A stretch of 64,000 nucleotides of DNA, from positions 35,587 through 99,586 of the forward strand of contig JAMKCH010085000.1 in the NCBI GenBank assembly GCA_023653785.1, given 5' to 3'. Made by a program: the position numbers and the translations under genes. Of this stretch, positions 11,040 through 22,545 are shown piece by piece. Source of the stretch: Ophioderma brevispina. Lineage: Eukaryota > Echinodermata > Ophiuroidea > Amphilepidida > Ophiodermatidae. Position 1 is the stretch's first letter; every line of letters begins with the position of its first letter. The notes beneath the pieces were generated by a model that saw only the letters and a list, made by a program, of their open reading frames with translations, had not been told where the DNA came from and did not search any database.

Positions 11040-11990
11040 ACCCAATAAGCCCTGGAGCTAGCCACATTTGTAACACATCTCAAGTACAAAAGGGTTTGAG
11101 TGATTCATTATGTTGACAGACTGACCGGAACCCTGAAACGTGATTCTTAATGCCGCAGTGGTGCCTTCAGGAGAGGGGGGCCAAAACAAGTTTGTACAAG
11201 GGTCAAATTTGTAAATTGCATCCCATCATGTTTGAAACAGCACAACCCATGTTTATTTGTCTAACATAAGGATTCAGAAAAGTGTATAGTTTGTAATGTG
11301 TAACAGCCTAAAGTTTCAGAGTTATTAGGCTAAAACAGCAAAAATCAATAAGGTCAATTTCAGTGTACAGGGGTCAAATTTTAAAGTTCCTTTACTACTA
11401 CTCCGATTTGGTAAAAAAAATGGTGTAAATTATTGGTGGAGTTCATAGGATTAAAATAAGGATAGTTTGGACTTCTTAAATGCTTAGTTTCCGATGTAGG
11501 GCACAGAAGGTCATCGTCCCTTGCATTCAATGGGTATTGATCTTGTTACCCCCTACTTTCTTAAGCAGCATTTGAGACACTCAAAACTATTCCTTAATTT
11601 TATCCAATGAGCTCCATCATAATTTGCACCATTTTTATCCAAATCGGACCAATTGTTAAACAATTTTGAACCCCTGTACCACTGAATTTGACCCTTATTA
11701 TTGATTTTTTCTGTTTTTTATCCTATAACTCTGAAACTTTAGGTCTGTCCATTTACAAACTATACCTTTTCTGAATCCTTATGGTCAGGACACGTAACCA
11801 TGGTGGCTTTTCAAACAGATTGGATCAATTTACAATTTGACCCCGTCAACTTTGTTTTGCCCCCTCTCCTTAAGGCACCACTTGCGGCACTTAAGAATCC
11901 ACGTTTTCAGGGGTTCCGGTCAGTCTGTCAACATAATTAACACTCAAACCTTTTGTACTTGAGCTTGTACAACTGTGTGGGCTAGCTCCT
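11040..11990. repeat. about 950-bp palindromic fold-back element
   Basis: The left arm from 11045 (ctggagctagcca, caagtacaaaagg, gttgacagactgaccgg) and the right arm ending near 11990 are reverse complements at a modest mismatch rate. They meet at about 11527 with almost no loop. Each arm is about 470 bp and non-coding. Words such as 'ggatagtttgg' link it loosely to the fragments at 470-600 and 17935-18370. Confidence 0.75.
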
Positions 11991-12941
11991 GGGTTACAAA
12001 CAGTCCCTTAGTTTGTCGCAGCCTTCACGAGCTTACGTGGGTTCATTTATTGGACGTCGCCGCTAACGGCACGATTTGGCCAATAGTGGTGTCTTAAGGT
12101 CACATTCCTTCATCTACTTTGGCATTCGCGATCCCCCATATCGACTGGGCTTGTGGGATTGAAATTGTCCGCCTACGTAGAAAAAAAACACTGTTGCCAC
12201 GAATTCGGATTTGAAAATTCGTTTTTTATAGTAGCGCGGTAGTGTTGTTATTCTGTAATAAAACATGGCACCCAAATCTTGTTGTATTTGCTGACGCAGT
12301 GCAAAGAAAAACCCAGCGTCTTCCGTTAAAAGTGCCCGTACGAGTGGACTTGGAGTGGTTGTTTGGGGTTGGTCTGAATTCGCCAGGGTTTAGACATGCC
12401 TACAGAAGCTGTCTTCGCAAACGCAATACCGAAACAATCGTGAGAGAACTTTTAACACTTGCCTGATTCAAAGGGAACCTGGATCGGGTATGTTTTGTAT
12501 TTTAGCTGTTAATACAAATCAATGTGTGTCTGTGTGTGCTTAACAATGTAAATTGTATTAAAAAAGGGCCTGTTGGGATCCAACAACATTACACTTCACT
12601 AACAGTACAGCACAGGCATATGTTGTGTTTATCCCGCGGAAATGTAATTTTCCAAAATTTGAGAACATAAAAAATCAATTCTTCCGGGTCGTGATGGAAT
12701 TTGCAACGGAAGGTTAGCATAAGTTGTTACTCATGGGCACTGAGCGTTTCATTTTCATTTCATTTCGTTATGCAAAATACAGCAAGCCTAATAATCCAAA
12801 TTCCGATTCATGTTCACTATTGAGATTATTAAACCAAAATATATGATAACAAGGAATCGTTGTTTAATCAAATAGAACCCAGCTGTATAAGAATGGAGCA
12901 TTACGATTTCTTTGTCCCACACCCTACCCTTGTCCTCTCAC
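11991..12941. other. intergenic DNA, one unrecognised short ORF
   Basis: The plus-strand frame at 12242-12466 (74 codons, includes VDLEWLFGVGLNSPG) shows no family I can name and no clear splice signals. The rest is AT-rich and featureless. Confidence 0.4.
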
Positions 12942-13133
12942 GGCCCTTTATGGTCAAAAGGGCGTAAACTCAAGTTACAACTTTTGCCTTGAAATGGTTG
13001 TCCTGCAAAAACATTGAAATTATGAGATTAAAACTTTAAAAAGAAAAATGTATCCCAAATGCATTGGTTCTGGCAGAACAACCCTTTCAGGCAAAAGTGT
13101 ACTCGAGGGTACGCCCTTTTGCCATAAAAGGGT
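12942..13133. repeat. 192-bp inverted-repeat element
   Basis: The left arm 'ccctttatggtcaaaagggc' and its continuation 'gtaaactcaagttacaacttttgcct' reappear inverted at about 13090-13133. Arms are about 45-50 bp around a 90-bp centre. Non-coding, MITE-like. Confidence 0.65.
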
Positions 13134-13330
13134 CGTCATACTGTACCACTGTTTTTGCACTTATTCCGTCATACGTGTACATGCATCAACTTGTGATGAA
13201 TTAGTAACCCGTAAGCGAGGGTGCAAAGCATGTTTCCTATTTTGCTTTTGCCAAAAGTTATCAGCTGTTTACATTTAAATATTAAAAGGCAGCTATTATA
13301 TTAAATGGTGTTTAGGATTACATATGGAAA

Positions 13331-13363
13331 TTTTTTTTTTTTTTTTTTTTGTTTTTTTTTTTT

Positions 13364-13398
<35 letters not shown>
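13331..13398. repeat. long T-tract
   Basis: About 68 bases, all T except single G and A interruptions. It could be the reverse-strand tail of an old retroposon or a homopolymer expansion. The open frame across it (13324-13641) only encodes phenylalanine runs and is not a gene. Confidence 0.8.
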
Positions 13399-13405
<7 letters not shown>

Positions 13406-13599
13406 TTCGTTTTTTATGTTATTTTGGGTTAAAGGAAATATGTGATGATTCTGAATATGGTGATGGAATAAAGTCTTTGTGCAATACTGAACACCGTTTC
13501 ATGTGTATTTTGCATCTTTTTAAAAAATTTTGCAAAAGTTTCTTTTCGCAATTAATGTCTATTTGTCTTCTCTACTTGATATATAACCTGCACTTGCAA

Positions 13600-13800
13600 A
13601 ATGCCCCACCAAGTTCGTGGGAAACAACTGCAGTTTTTTGATGGTAGAAGCAATAGTGTCATATTGCAATGCCCTATACAATACTGTGCTAATATGGTTG
13701 GTTAACACCATTGTCATGTAAAACGTGCTTTTTTTATACTTGGGAATGAAATAGATTTGAGGCTCTAATTTTAGGACGACCATGAGAAAATACGGGCTTA
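13600..13800 (+). repeat. interspersed repeat related to 23445-23640
   Basis: The order 'gtgggaaac', 'tttgatggtagaagc', 'caatgcccta', 'actgtgctaatat', 'ggttggttaac' and 'gaggctaa/ctctaatttt' parallels 23445-23600 on the same strand. The repeat class is unknown. Confidence 0.55.
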
Positions 13801-14204
13801 AATCTTATATCACAAACTTTCTGGTAACCAGGAGGGTCACAACCCGGTTGGAATCTGCACCTTTCAAGAACACAACACTTTTTTGTGAGCATTTGAGAAG
13901 TTTTGTAAGCATGAGCGAAATAACATTGACCTGGCCAATTTGTGATGCTTTCATTAAAATTGCTTAATTTTTTGCGAAACGAAACAGGCTCACTGTTTGG
14001 GGAGTTCCGTAACCGGACTCATCTGACACACTAATGCATTGGAAACCTTATGGAATAAATGGGTCCAGTACATGGTCAGGTTGTGGAACCTCCCCACTTT
14101 TTGCCCCCAATAAATACATCACAATTCTATGTGTAAGCCTAAAGGTCTATATTTAAGTGAATAAATGTTACCTTATGAAACCAGTGTAATGATAAAATGG
14201 CTTC

Positions 14205-14340
14205 TATTCGAACGAAACAAACAGGCTCATTGTACCCATCGGATTACCGCTTTATTCCGTCATATTATAAAATGTATATAAGGAATAAAGCGTGTAATCC
14301 AATGGGTGCACTGAGCCTGTTTCGTTTTCGTCTAATATAA
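14205..14340. repeat. 135-bp hairpin element
   Basis: Arms of about 57 bp share 'cgaaacaaacaggctca', 'acccat' and 'ggattac' followed by 'gctttattcc' in inverted orientation around an AT-rich loop. A single-arm fragment (aacgaaacaggctcactg) also lies near 13978. Confidence 0.7.
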
Positions 14341-15569
14341 TAAGCTTGAGAAAACCTATCAACCCCCAAAATTTTAATTTCCGTATCTTGGCCCCCCTCC
14401 CCCTCGTGGCCCACTTCCCCAAATTGCAATGTTTGGCTAGTTACCCTTGGCATATGTAAACTCATTGTGTCGGTAAAGCCCATTTCGTTTCACCAAAAAT
14501 CATAACCTTAGCTGTTAAATTGCAAACCAATGCCCTCACACTGAAAATTTTTAACTTTAACGTAACTTTTATCCAACCCACAACTCTATCCCTTTTGTTT
14601 CTTCAATATTAAAAGTCAGGCTTGTTAAGAATTGACCATGTCAGCGTTTTCACAGTACCCCTCAGCTCAAAAAAGGCTGATCACTCACGCGAGCAATAGC
14701 CATTCAATGCCATTGCATGAAAGACTGCCGAATTCTGCATCGACGCCTGTTTGCCCAAGTCATGCTTGCCGCAGGTTGTTTACAAAATGGTTTCATCGTT
14801 GCCCCAAATTACACCATAAGGGCAATACTTCATTCCAATTTTGAACACATTGCATGAAATTTATTTGATAAAGTTTTGGTTGTTGCTTAAACTCTTGGTT
14901 AATTCCCTGATTTCGTGAAAATAATTTTAATAATCGGACATGTCAGCTCGGATGCGTAACTCGATGCTTCAACTCGGCCATCTTACATGAATCGGCCATT
15001 CCGAGATCATCAACTCATGTATCGGGGAAAGTGGAAAAAATAACATGAAGAATCTCAAAATTCTCAAAACTTTTTATTTTTTTTATTTTTTTTATGTTGT
15101 TTTGTTATTTTAATTTAATAAATAATATAGACAATTAATCAGAAAAATCGATGGGATTGGAGTCATGGATTTTAACCATCGAGCGTGATTATGGTCCTAC
15201 GGCCAAGCCTCATTTAAAGGCTTGGTTTTGAACGTTACAAGTACTAAGTTGGCAACTTCTTCCAAATACAAACAAATTTTTACATAGAAATACATCTAAT
15301 GTACCTAATTGAAGATGAATATTCTTTGGTTGTTTTGTCTAATAACTGAAAATTATTTTTGAACGAGATTTCTATCTGTTGTCCGCAAAAGTGCAACAAT
15401 TGATAAGCCCTCAGAAAAAAAACCTCTAATGCGTTCTTTGTAACTGGTTTTAATGGATTTTTTCGATTTTTGAAATTAGAAAACAAGGCTGTCAATCCAC
15501 CACTGACCCTCCCATATTCCGCGTTTTGCATGGTGCAAATTTTGGTCTTCAATTCTCTCAAAAATGAGG
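14341..15569. other. intergenic DNA, no gene recognised
   Basis: Only short frames without domain or splice support are present. Several low-complexity T-rich tracts lie around 15065-15120. Confidence 0.5.
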
Positions 15570-15767
15570 TCACGTGACCATGCTGCCTTCGGGGACGCTG
15601 ATAAGCCCAAGAAAAAATGAGAATAATGCAGCGCCTCCAAGCGGATAAGCAGTGACAATGCCACTCAAAAAGACGCTGATGTTCAATGGAGACGTACTCC
15701 CGGCCTTACTCCAGGTTTCAGCAAAAGTAAACCATAAAACACCTTTGTTGAAAGTAACTGCACACAA
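15570..15767 (-). other. unrecognised ORF with a hydrophobic stretch
   Basis: The minus-strand frame reads as a plausible protein segment (includes FTFAETWSKAG, then a hydrophobic run around FLSGIVTAYPLGGAA and FFLGLIS) and ends with a TGA. It has no ATG; the frame opens just after 'gtgtgcag' in minus orientation, which could be a splice acceptor, but no pyrimidine tract precedes it. It may be a terminal exon of a membrane protein, a repeat-encoded fragment, or chance. Confidence 0.2.
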
Positions 15768-16435
15768 CCATCCTTTCCTTTATTGTTCTTTGTTTGAGAC
15801 CTGCTTTCTTCATCATATTTTCTCCCTGGCATCTTGGACGCAGTGGGAAATCGGGGAAGGTAAATTGTCCCCCCACATTAGGCGTTGTTCACCCATTTGT
15901 CCCTCACAACTTGTAGACTGTTACATTACATTTATTTTCAGCGGTTCAATTTCCCCAAGTTCAAATGAATATCAGATAATGTCCCCCGGAAGTGAGCCCC
16001 TCATTTCACCCACAACATAATCATTTCTGGTGCTTTCACTGAAAAATAATATCTTGATTAGTTCAATGCATGATAATACATTCACCCCGATCTGTACAGT
16101 ATTCTTTTTGTTTAAAATGTTTTAATAATCCTCATCCTAGACTCACTAGATGTTTACACACCTATACCCTTTAGTTTCTTAAACCTTCAGTTTTGAACCG
16201 GCCCAATGGTATTTTTATCCTTTGTGTGTATCTGTCAATATCTCCGCTTAGGGTCCGTCAACTTGGCTTGAATAAAAGCGAGGATTTAGCTCAGGATCTT
16301 GTCTAACATATACAGTCAAAATATCTGCAAAAATGCACAGTTTATTTTTTTATAATTTTTAGTTTGATTTGTATAGTTTTTTTTAAATTAAATGGTAGTA
16401 ACATAGAAACAAGGAATGGGGGTGTAATCAGTCCC
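15768..16435. other. intergenic DNA, no gene recognised
   Basis: The plus-strand frame at 15652-16020 lies opposite the segment above and has no recognisable features. The remainder is AT-rich. Confidence 0.4.
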
Positions 16436-17480
16436 AGCCGGTTGCATGGAGATTCTCGCTATCGGGTGGGTTCGCGAGATTGAGACATCACGATGATCGC
16501 CTCCCGTGTTTTGGGAGTGGACAATGGTTTGCGTACAGTCTCCCAGGAGGGTTCCTAATCCCAGACACAGCCAAAAGTAAGAGGGCCTTCGGTGGAGTGG
16601 CAGCTCTACCTTGCCGTGTGCCGCACAATCTTCTAGATGTTAGAAAGTCCCATACGGGTACTGTTCTCCTCATCAATGAATCGGCAGATTGGGGCATATT
16701 AGGGGCCCTACTCTTGGAACCTGGATCCCTGGGCGATTCAAACGGACGCATGGCAGCAGACCGTTCATGATTGAGATAGCCTATGTTTTGATCATAGCTT
16801 TCTCCAGGTTTAACCATGATCCCAAAGTCTTCTAGTGGCCTCTATCTCGAGACTGCCTGGTCCGGCTGGTAGCCCATTATGGCCAGGCAGCTTTGGTTTC
16901 CCAGACCGTTAGATCTGCTTGTAGGGAACGGGTATCCCATCTTCCAAACGAGGGGACCCTGGTAAAGGTCCTCCAGCCGACGGCGTTCGTCCCAGATTGG
17001 CACCACCCATGCTCCGAATCTGTCTGGTGCATTTCTGCAGACTGTACACTGAGGTGGGACTTTCTTAACAGGCTGCCTTGCTCAGGCAAAATTCTCTAAA
17101 GCTTAATAGGATTACCATGCAAGGTGTGCCCGATAGAGAGTTCGATCCATGCAATTTCTAAGACCGTAGACCAGGTTGCACTTCCTCAGGAAGTCTTTCA
17201 GAGTAGGGTTTACCTCTGTCCTGACTCGCCGAGTTCTTTTTTACCGAACAGCCACAGGCCAAACCCAAATGGCTCGGTGATGGCATGACAGTTTCTTTCA
17301 TCCCCCTTGTCCAATCTGTTGAAGGTATGGTTTTTATCGGATCGTAGCCTTATTCCGGATTGGGATTTGCCATTGGTCTTGGTGTCGGAACAGTTTAAAC
17401 TCAACCGAAGCTTAGGTCTTCTGGAACTTCCTAGTGGCGGTGGCTTGTGGCCATAGGGGTTCGGATATACCAGTACTTTC
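16436..17480. other. compositionally balanced block, possible retroelement remnant
   Basis: This kilobase has a visibly higher and more even base composition than its surroundings, and several medium-length open frames on the minus strand (16488-16817, 16877-17089, 17210-17509) that are interrupted but lie in series. This would fit the remains of a mobile element's coding region. I see no protease, polymerase or integrase motif, so the identity is open. Confidence 0.3.
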
Positions 17481-17814
17481 ACACCAAAATCTGAAATTAA
17501 AATCTTCACCTTGATGCTAACCTTAAACCGATCAGGCTTAACCTTGCTCGAAGAGGACTAGGTAAGAAGAAGCATGTTTTGGTTGTACATTCGAACCTGC
17601 AGAATGCTGAGGTGGCTTCCATCCGGGCTAACGCATACTAGACCCTCTAGTCAAGGCTGTGCAAGGAAGGACCTGAAGATTTCTCCCTTTAGTAGGAGGT
17701 CACTATTCATTTCCCCCCAAATCAGTGGCGTATCCTGGATTTTGGAACGCAAAATGAGACAGGGTCAGCCTCTGCATGCTGTAAATCATAATATCAAAAA
17801 TCGACTCCCCTGGC
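17481..17814 (+). repeat. direct repeat, left copy
   Basis: This 330-bp block (ccttgatgctaacc, gatcaggcttaac, aagaagaagcatgtttt, gtatcctggatttt, gtcagcctctgcatgctgta) recurs in the same orientation at 18371-18662. The right copy differs by many single-base insertions and lacks about 45 bases after 'aaggctg'. Confidence 0.8.
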
Positions 17815-17934
17815 TCGCTCCTCGAGCCAATTAGTTTTGTTCCATACCTAATTTTCACGGAGAATCTGAATCGTGTCATTGTTTAAAATGTGTTCTTGTG
17901 GTTTTATAAGGTGGCAAAATTGTACAGGGGTAGA

Positions 17935-18370
17935 AAATAATAAAGTGTTTAATTGTTTTAAAACATATACAAATCTGTTCGGTTGGTCATACGGTGTTTC
18001 TAAAAGGTATAGTTTGCCATATTTACACCTATTGTTTTAGTACAATAGGCGCAAGAAAGTTCAAGGTCCATTATCTATAGAATGGCCCAGATTTGTTGAA
18101 ACTGGTTTTAAATGTTCCTACTTATAAAAAATTATATAGATTTCTGTGCCCCTCACTTTTTATTTTGACCCCTGTATCAACCTTGCCCCCTGGAATACAT
18201 CCAAGAACACATTTAAAAAATGACACCCTGATTTTTGAATCCTCATACAATTTTGATTTAGAAAACCTTGGTTGCAGATCCTCGTATGATTTTTGCACTA
18301 AATCAACATTTCCACATGTACTACATGTCCAAAGTAACTTGAGATATTCCGATAATCCTTTAATTAATTT
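17935..18370 (+). repeat. half of the fold-back family between two direct repeats
   Basis: It contains 'gtacaggggtag', 'ggtatagtttgccatat', 'ttagtacaatagg', 'gttcaaggtcc' and 'tgacccctgtat', the same words and order as the arms at 32079-32757. It sits exactly between the direct repeats at 17481 and 18371. Confidence 0.6.
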
Positions 18371-18662
18371 CAACACAAAAATCTGAAAAATAAATCTCAC
18401 CTTGATGCTAACCCGAAACTGATCAGGCTTAACTTGCTCGAATAGGACGAGTAAGAAGAAGCATGTTTTTGTTGTACAATTCGAAACCTGCAGAATGCTG
18501 AGCTGGCTTTCCATCATGGGCGTAACGCATAACTAGACCTCTAGTCCCAAGGCTGGACAGATTAATTTCCCCCCGTAATCATTGGCGTATCCTGGATTTT
18601 GAAAACGCAAATGAGACATGGTCAGCCTCTGCATGCTGTAAATCATAATATCAAAACACGAC
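18371..18662 (+). repeat. direct repeat, right copy
   Basis: See the left copy at 17481. Frequent one-base insertions relative to the left copy look like the raw-read errors suspected elsewhere in this window. Long terminal repeats of a small element are another reading, but no TG...CA ends or target duplication are evident. Confidence 0.75.
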
Positions 18663-19494
18663 TTCTCCCTGACTCTCCTCTCTCTTTACGCTCCCCTCCC
18701 TTTTCCTTGTCCCCGTTTTTTCTCCCTTGCCTTACAAAATTTCTCCCCATTTTTCCAAGGGTGCCTGCGTCGTCCACTTCGCCCACCACGACTAACGTGG
18801 CCAATGCTTTCCCGTGCTTATCTTCAAAAAGACGAAAATCCAACCGTTATTCCGAGAGACTTCCACACGTACTTTACGATACCCGTCATACTTTATGACC
18901 GGATTAACCTTGCTCCTTTTTCGGCATTAATTGTTCGCAGTTAGCCTTTGTTACTTCCGATAGAGTTAAATCCAATCCGCGTTCACACTGCCATTTATAC
19001 CGACACTAATACCGACCATTTAGGGTAGTAAGAGTGACTTATGTCCGACTGCATGTGGATACGATTACAATAGGTACAATAGGGGTGAGGTGGGGATTAC
19101 GGATTTTTAAAAAATTCCATCGGACATAAGTCTGATTAAAATAATACTGGTAATAAATACACATGTGACGCAGCTTAAATCTTCTACCCGAGAAGGATCG
19201 ACACATCAATCGATGAAGAAAAATGGTGTAGCCATGCAATAACATGCATGCTTGTTGCCCGTGCAAGGGTTGCAAAGTCATTGAGCTGAGCTGTGTGAAT
19301 TTTTTCTGGGTCCAGTGCTCTAACAATTTCTTATGTGACAATTCCCACGGCAAATTGAAGTCATGAGATTGTCAGACAAGATGCCCCGAAGACGATAGCC
19401 AGTATGCAAGACGAAGCGCTGTTTGATTAGTATTGAGCTTATAAATTACTTCTTTTTTTAATGGCGGGTATCCTGGGGTAATAAATCACCCTTT
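18663..19494. other. intergenic DNA, small inverted repeat
   Basis: The start is pyrimidine-rich (about 18663-18760). A short inverted pair 'acttatgtccga'/'tcggacataagt' spans about 19037-19133. The frames at 18599-18898 and 19039-19353 show nothing recognisable. Confidence 0.45.
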
Positions 19495-19790
19495 GAACCA
19501 GCCGGGGTTTTACCAATTAATGTACCCAGTTCGCAATACACCGTTGGGCCAACGCATCGACTACCGTTGGGTCAACGTCACCATAATTCGTTGGAGGCGC
19601 TTAAAAATGTCCGCCAGCCAACGTGGCACTACATCACTGTTTGACGTTGGCACAACACGGGCCCACGTATGCCGACATCAATACAACAAAATTACGTTGG
19701 CCCAACATCATTTTGTCCGTCGGTCTAACTTATTTTGAACGTTGGCCCAATGTTTGGCCAGCTTGGTCCAACGTTATCCCAACCAATAAT
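19495..19790. repeat. cluster of ACGTTGG / CCAACGT motifs
   Basis: At least eight occurrences of a CGTTGG(G/C)C(C)AACG-type palindrome or its halves lie within 300 bp, spaced irregularly. The word overlaps the core of the minisatellite at 22797-23270, so the two arrays are probably related degenerate satellites. Confidence 0.55.
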
Positions 19791-19942
19791 AAAACGATGT
19801 TTTGCCATTTTATAAAATCCCTACTTGGGCTTGTTGAATGAAAAAAAGAACATTTCCCTAGGGTTTTTGTTTCACATTTAATACACTAGTTAGTGCCTAT
19901 CTTATGTTTAGGCACATTATTATCTAGTAAACTGAAAATCGA

Positions 19943-20017
19943 CTTACTTTCCCGGTATCGAACCAGGGACCTTTGTATTAGAGACTGACGACTATCCTTG
20001 AGGCTAACTTGTCCTGC
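19943..20017 (-). tRNA. tRNA-like sequence (Arg-TCT-like), probably pseudogene or SINE head
   Basis: On the minus strand, an A-box-like 'ttagcctcaaggatag', an anticodon-loop-like 'tctctaa' (would-be anticodon TCT) and an excellent B-box/T-arm (ggtccctggttcgataccgg) are spaced as in a tRNA. The acceptor stem pairs poorly and the anticodon stem is weak, so a functional gene is doubtful. Confidence 0.4.
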
Positions 20018-20117
20018 TGATAACATAGGCAAAAATATAATTTGTTAAAAAGCTTCAACATAATAATGGACACACTAAGTAAGCAAGACTCATAAACATG
20101 GCGAAATACGTCACAGA

Positions 20118-20205
20118 GTGAAAAAAAAAAACAAAAAAAAAAAAAAAAAACAAAATAATCTACAAAATAATTCCAAAAAACAAAAAACGAACCAAAAACA
20201 AAAAA
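20118..20205. repeat. A-rich tract bordering the GC-rich island
   Basis: Runs of A broken by single C and short words, ending abruptly at the first C-rich run near 20206. The other border of the island also carries an A-run (22544-22560). Confidence 0.7.
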
Positions 20206-22545
20206 ACTCCCCACCCCCCCGCGACCCCCCTCGGAGAAGCACCCCCCCCACACCATCGCGCCCAGGCCCGGCCACCCCCCGTCATCGCCCGCCCCAGGCC
20301 CGAACGAGGCCTCAGCGCGCTCCCCCGGGGGAGAGTTTACGGGGCGGCCAGTCGACGACACCATCCAACGCCCGCCCCTGGTCTAAACTTCGCGCCCGCG
20401 GCGGTAAGGTATGTCTCGCGCCGATGCTCCACTCCGCCGCGGGCGTGATACCAAGCTTGAGTATCTCAGGCCCCCGCGGTCTATGTTGAGAAACCGGAAG
20501 GGGAATAACGGATAACTGGTCGCGCGCTCGCCCCCCCGGGCCACCCCCCCCCCCCCCCCTACCCCTCCCCCACGCCCCCCCCCCCCCCCCTCCTGCCCGC
20601 CACCCCCACATCGCACCTCCCCCAAACTCATCCCCAGCAGCGCTGCGCCCCCTAGGCCCCCACATCCCACGGCCCCCCACAGCCGCCCCCCCCCCCTCCG
20701 TGTCCCTGCCCCGAAGGGGGGAGCAGTACTACTCCCTAGGGAACTCCCTGACGGGGGCCCACCACGCCCCCGAGACCACGGAGACAACCGGCACGTTATC
20801 GGCGCCTCACCCCGGCCCATCAGTCCACCCTCGAGCATCCGCACCCGTGGCGAACGAAGACCTGGCCCGGTTCCCGCCTCGCCACGCTCGCGCGACAACC
20901 TGCTCCACCGCTTCCGTAGCCACGCCGCAACCCATTCCACCGCGCCGGCACCCCAAAGCCAGCGCGCAGCCCCCGCCACCCAGATGACAAGCCACCCACA
21001 CCTCCCCTGAAGGCCCCCGCGGGCCCCCGCCCCGCCGATGTGCCCCGCCGCGCGCTCGTCCCCTAGGCCGGAGAGCCCCTGCCCGTGCGGGCCTTAGCGC
21101 CTGCATGACCCCCCATCTTAAGCCGCACGCCACTCCGCCCACCCCACATATAAAGAACGGATGCCCGGGTTCGCCGAGCAAACGGGAGGCCATCGAACGC
21201 AGCCAGGGGGGACGCTCGGGATGCCGTACGAGGTCGAACCCCGGAGCTCACAGGAAAAGAGGATAAGTCCTGCACCAGATTGAGGGAGCAAGGGCGCGTT
21301 ATGAGGAGGAAAGAAAGAAGACAGCTCTGTAGAACTTGTGGGAAGATTTACCGGGGTCTATGTTTATGGGCAGGGGAGTACGTTGGGGAGGAAGGGGGTA
21401 GGGGAGGGGTGGGAGACGCTAAAACGAGGTTGGATTGAAAAGGTGCTGAAGAGTAGGAGGGAAGAGTAAGGGGGGGGAAAGCAGGAGTGATGGCGAGGTG
21501 AGAGAGGGGAAATGGTTATCCGGAGGGATGTTCGAACGGAATGTCTGGAAAATCAGTACGTATAGGGATAATGCAAAAGTATGTGTTTTGGGGCGGGCGT
21601 GTTGGTAAGCGGTGCTGGGAAATAGTGGCGTGAGGTTGGAAAGAAAGTAACATTGCGAAAGGAACCAATGGAATAGTAGCTCGGAAAGGAAGGTAGTGAC
21701 GCGGCGCGTCGGACTCCAGGCTCCGGTCCCGACGGGGGGCCGGTATAGCTGGCGTTATACCGAGCGGCTCCCCGCCCCTCCGACTCACCGTTCACCACGA
21801 GCCGTCCTGCCAGTCCGGGACACCCCACGAAGCCCTTGCGCCCCCTAGAGCCCAGAAGACATGTGCTCTGGAGCATAAGCCACAGCGCGCGCCTCCAACA
21901 CACCAGACCATCCGGCGAATTCGCATCGCACGGTGAAGCGGCCACCACGGCTCAACCCCGCGCCAGCCCGCCCCCCCCGCCTAACTCGAGCCGCCCGCCG
22001 AGAGACCGCGAAGACCGAGAATCCCACCCGGCCGCCACCCCGATCCACCAGGGGCCCTCCCGACCTGTGCTCCACTACCCGAGGGCGAGATGGTGGGCTC
22101 AACGTCACAGGGCACTCCCCACGAAAGGAAGAGCCGTGTCCAACCCCCACACCTACGCCCCCAGACCGTACCAACAGCCCCGAGTCCCCCCCTGTACTAA
22201 GATGCCGCCCCAGCGGACCCAAGGTGAATACACGCTACCCCTAAACACAAGTGCTCACCTCGATGATCAACTTCACAAGGCCCGCACCCACAGGAGGCCG
22301 AGTAGCGCCCACTGTCGCGCCGGGGTCCGGGGAATCCTGCACGGCCCCCGTCCCGCACGGAAAGGGCACTCCGCCACCCCGGCGCACGTGAGACCTCCTC
22401 ACCAAGAGGCGCGCGCCGTCGCGGTGCAAGACCAGCGGGACACTCGTGGGGACGTGGGGCAGACCCACCAGGCTCCGCGACCTCGAGGTATTCAGTTCTC
22501 GTTGCGCCGCAACAGCCCGCAGCGGACTCGCGGCGTAGGGCGCTA
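20206..22545. other. GC-rich island foreign to the surrounding composition
   Basis: About 2.3 kb of very GC- and CpG-rich sequence with C-runs (for example 20545-20600) inside AT-rich DNA. It is bordered on both sides by A-runs. A purine-rich, less GC-rich stretch lies at about 21250-21700. Long frames exist on both strands (20383-20979 minus, 21836-22546 plus), but they overlap one another and encode P/R/G-rich sequence without domains, as expected where stop codons are rare. I recognise no rRNA core, tRNA or mobile-element protein. Contamination, an assembly chimera, or a genuine GC-rich locus are all possible. Confidence 0.75.

Noticed and set aside
13324..13641. 105-codon frame starting in the T-tract
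   Set aside because: Its first quarter is poly-phenylalanine from the homopolymer and the rest has no recognisable feature.
19943..20017. Functional tRNA-Arg gene
   Set aside because: The T-arm is excellent, but the acceptor stem has mismatches and the anticodon stem is weak; kept only as tRNA-like.
20206..22545. rRNA gene or rDNA spacer
   Set aside because: I found no conserved 18S, 5.8S or 28S core word; a divergent spacer cannot be excluded, but there is no positive evidence.
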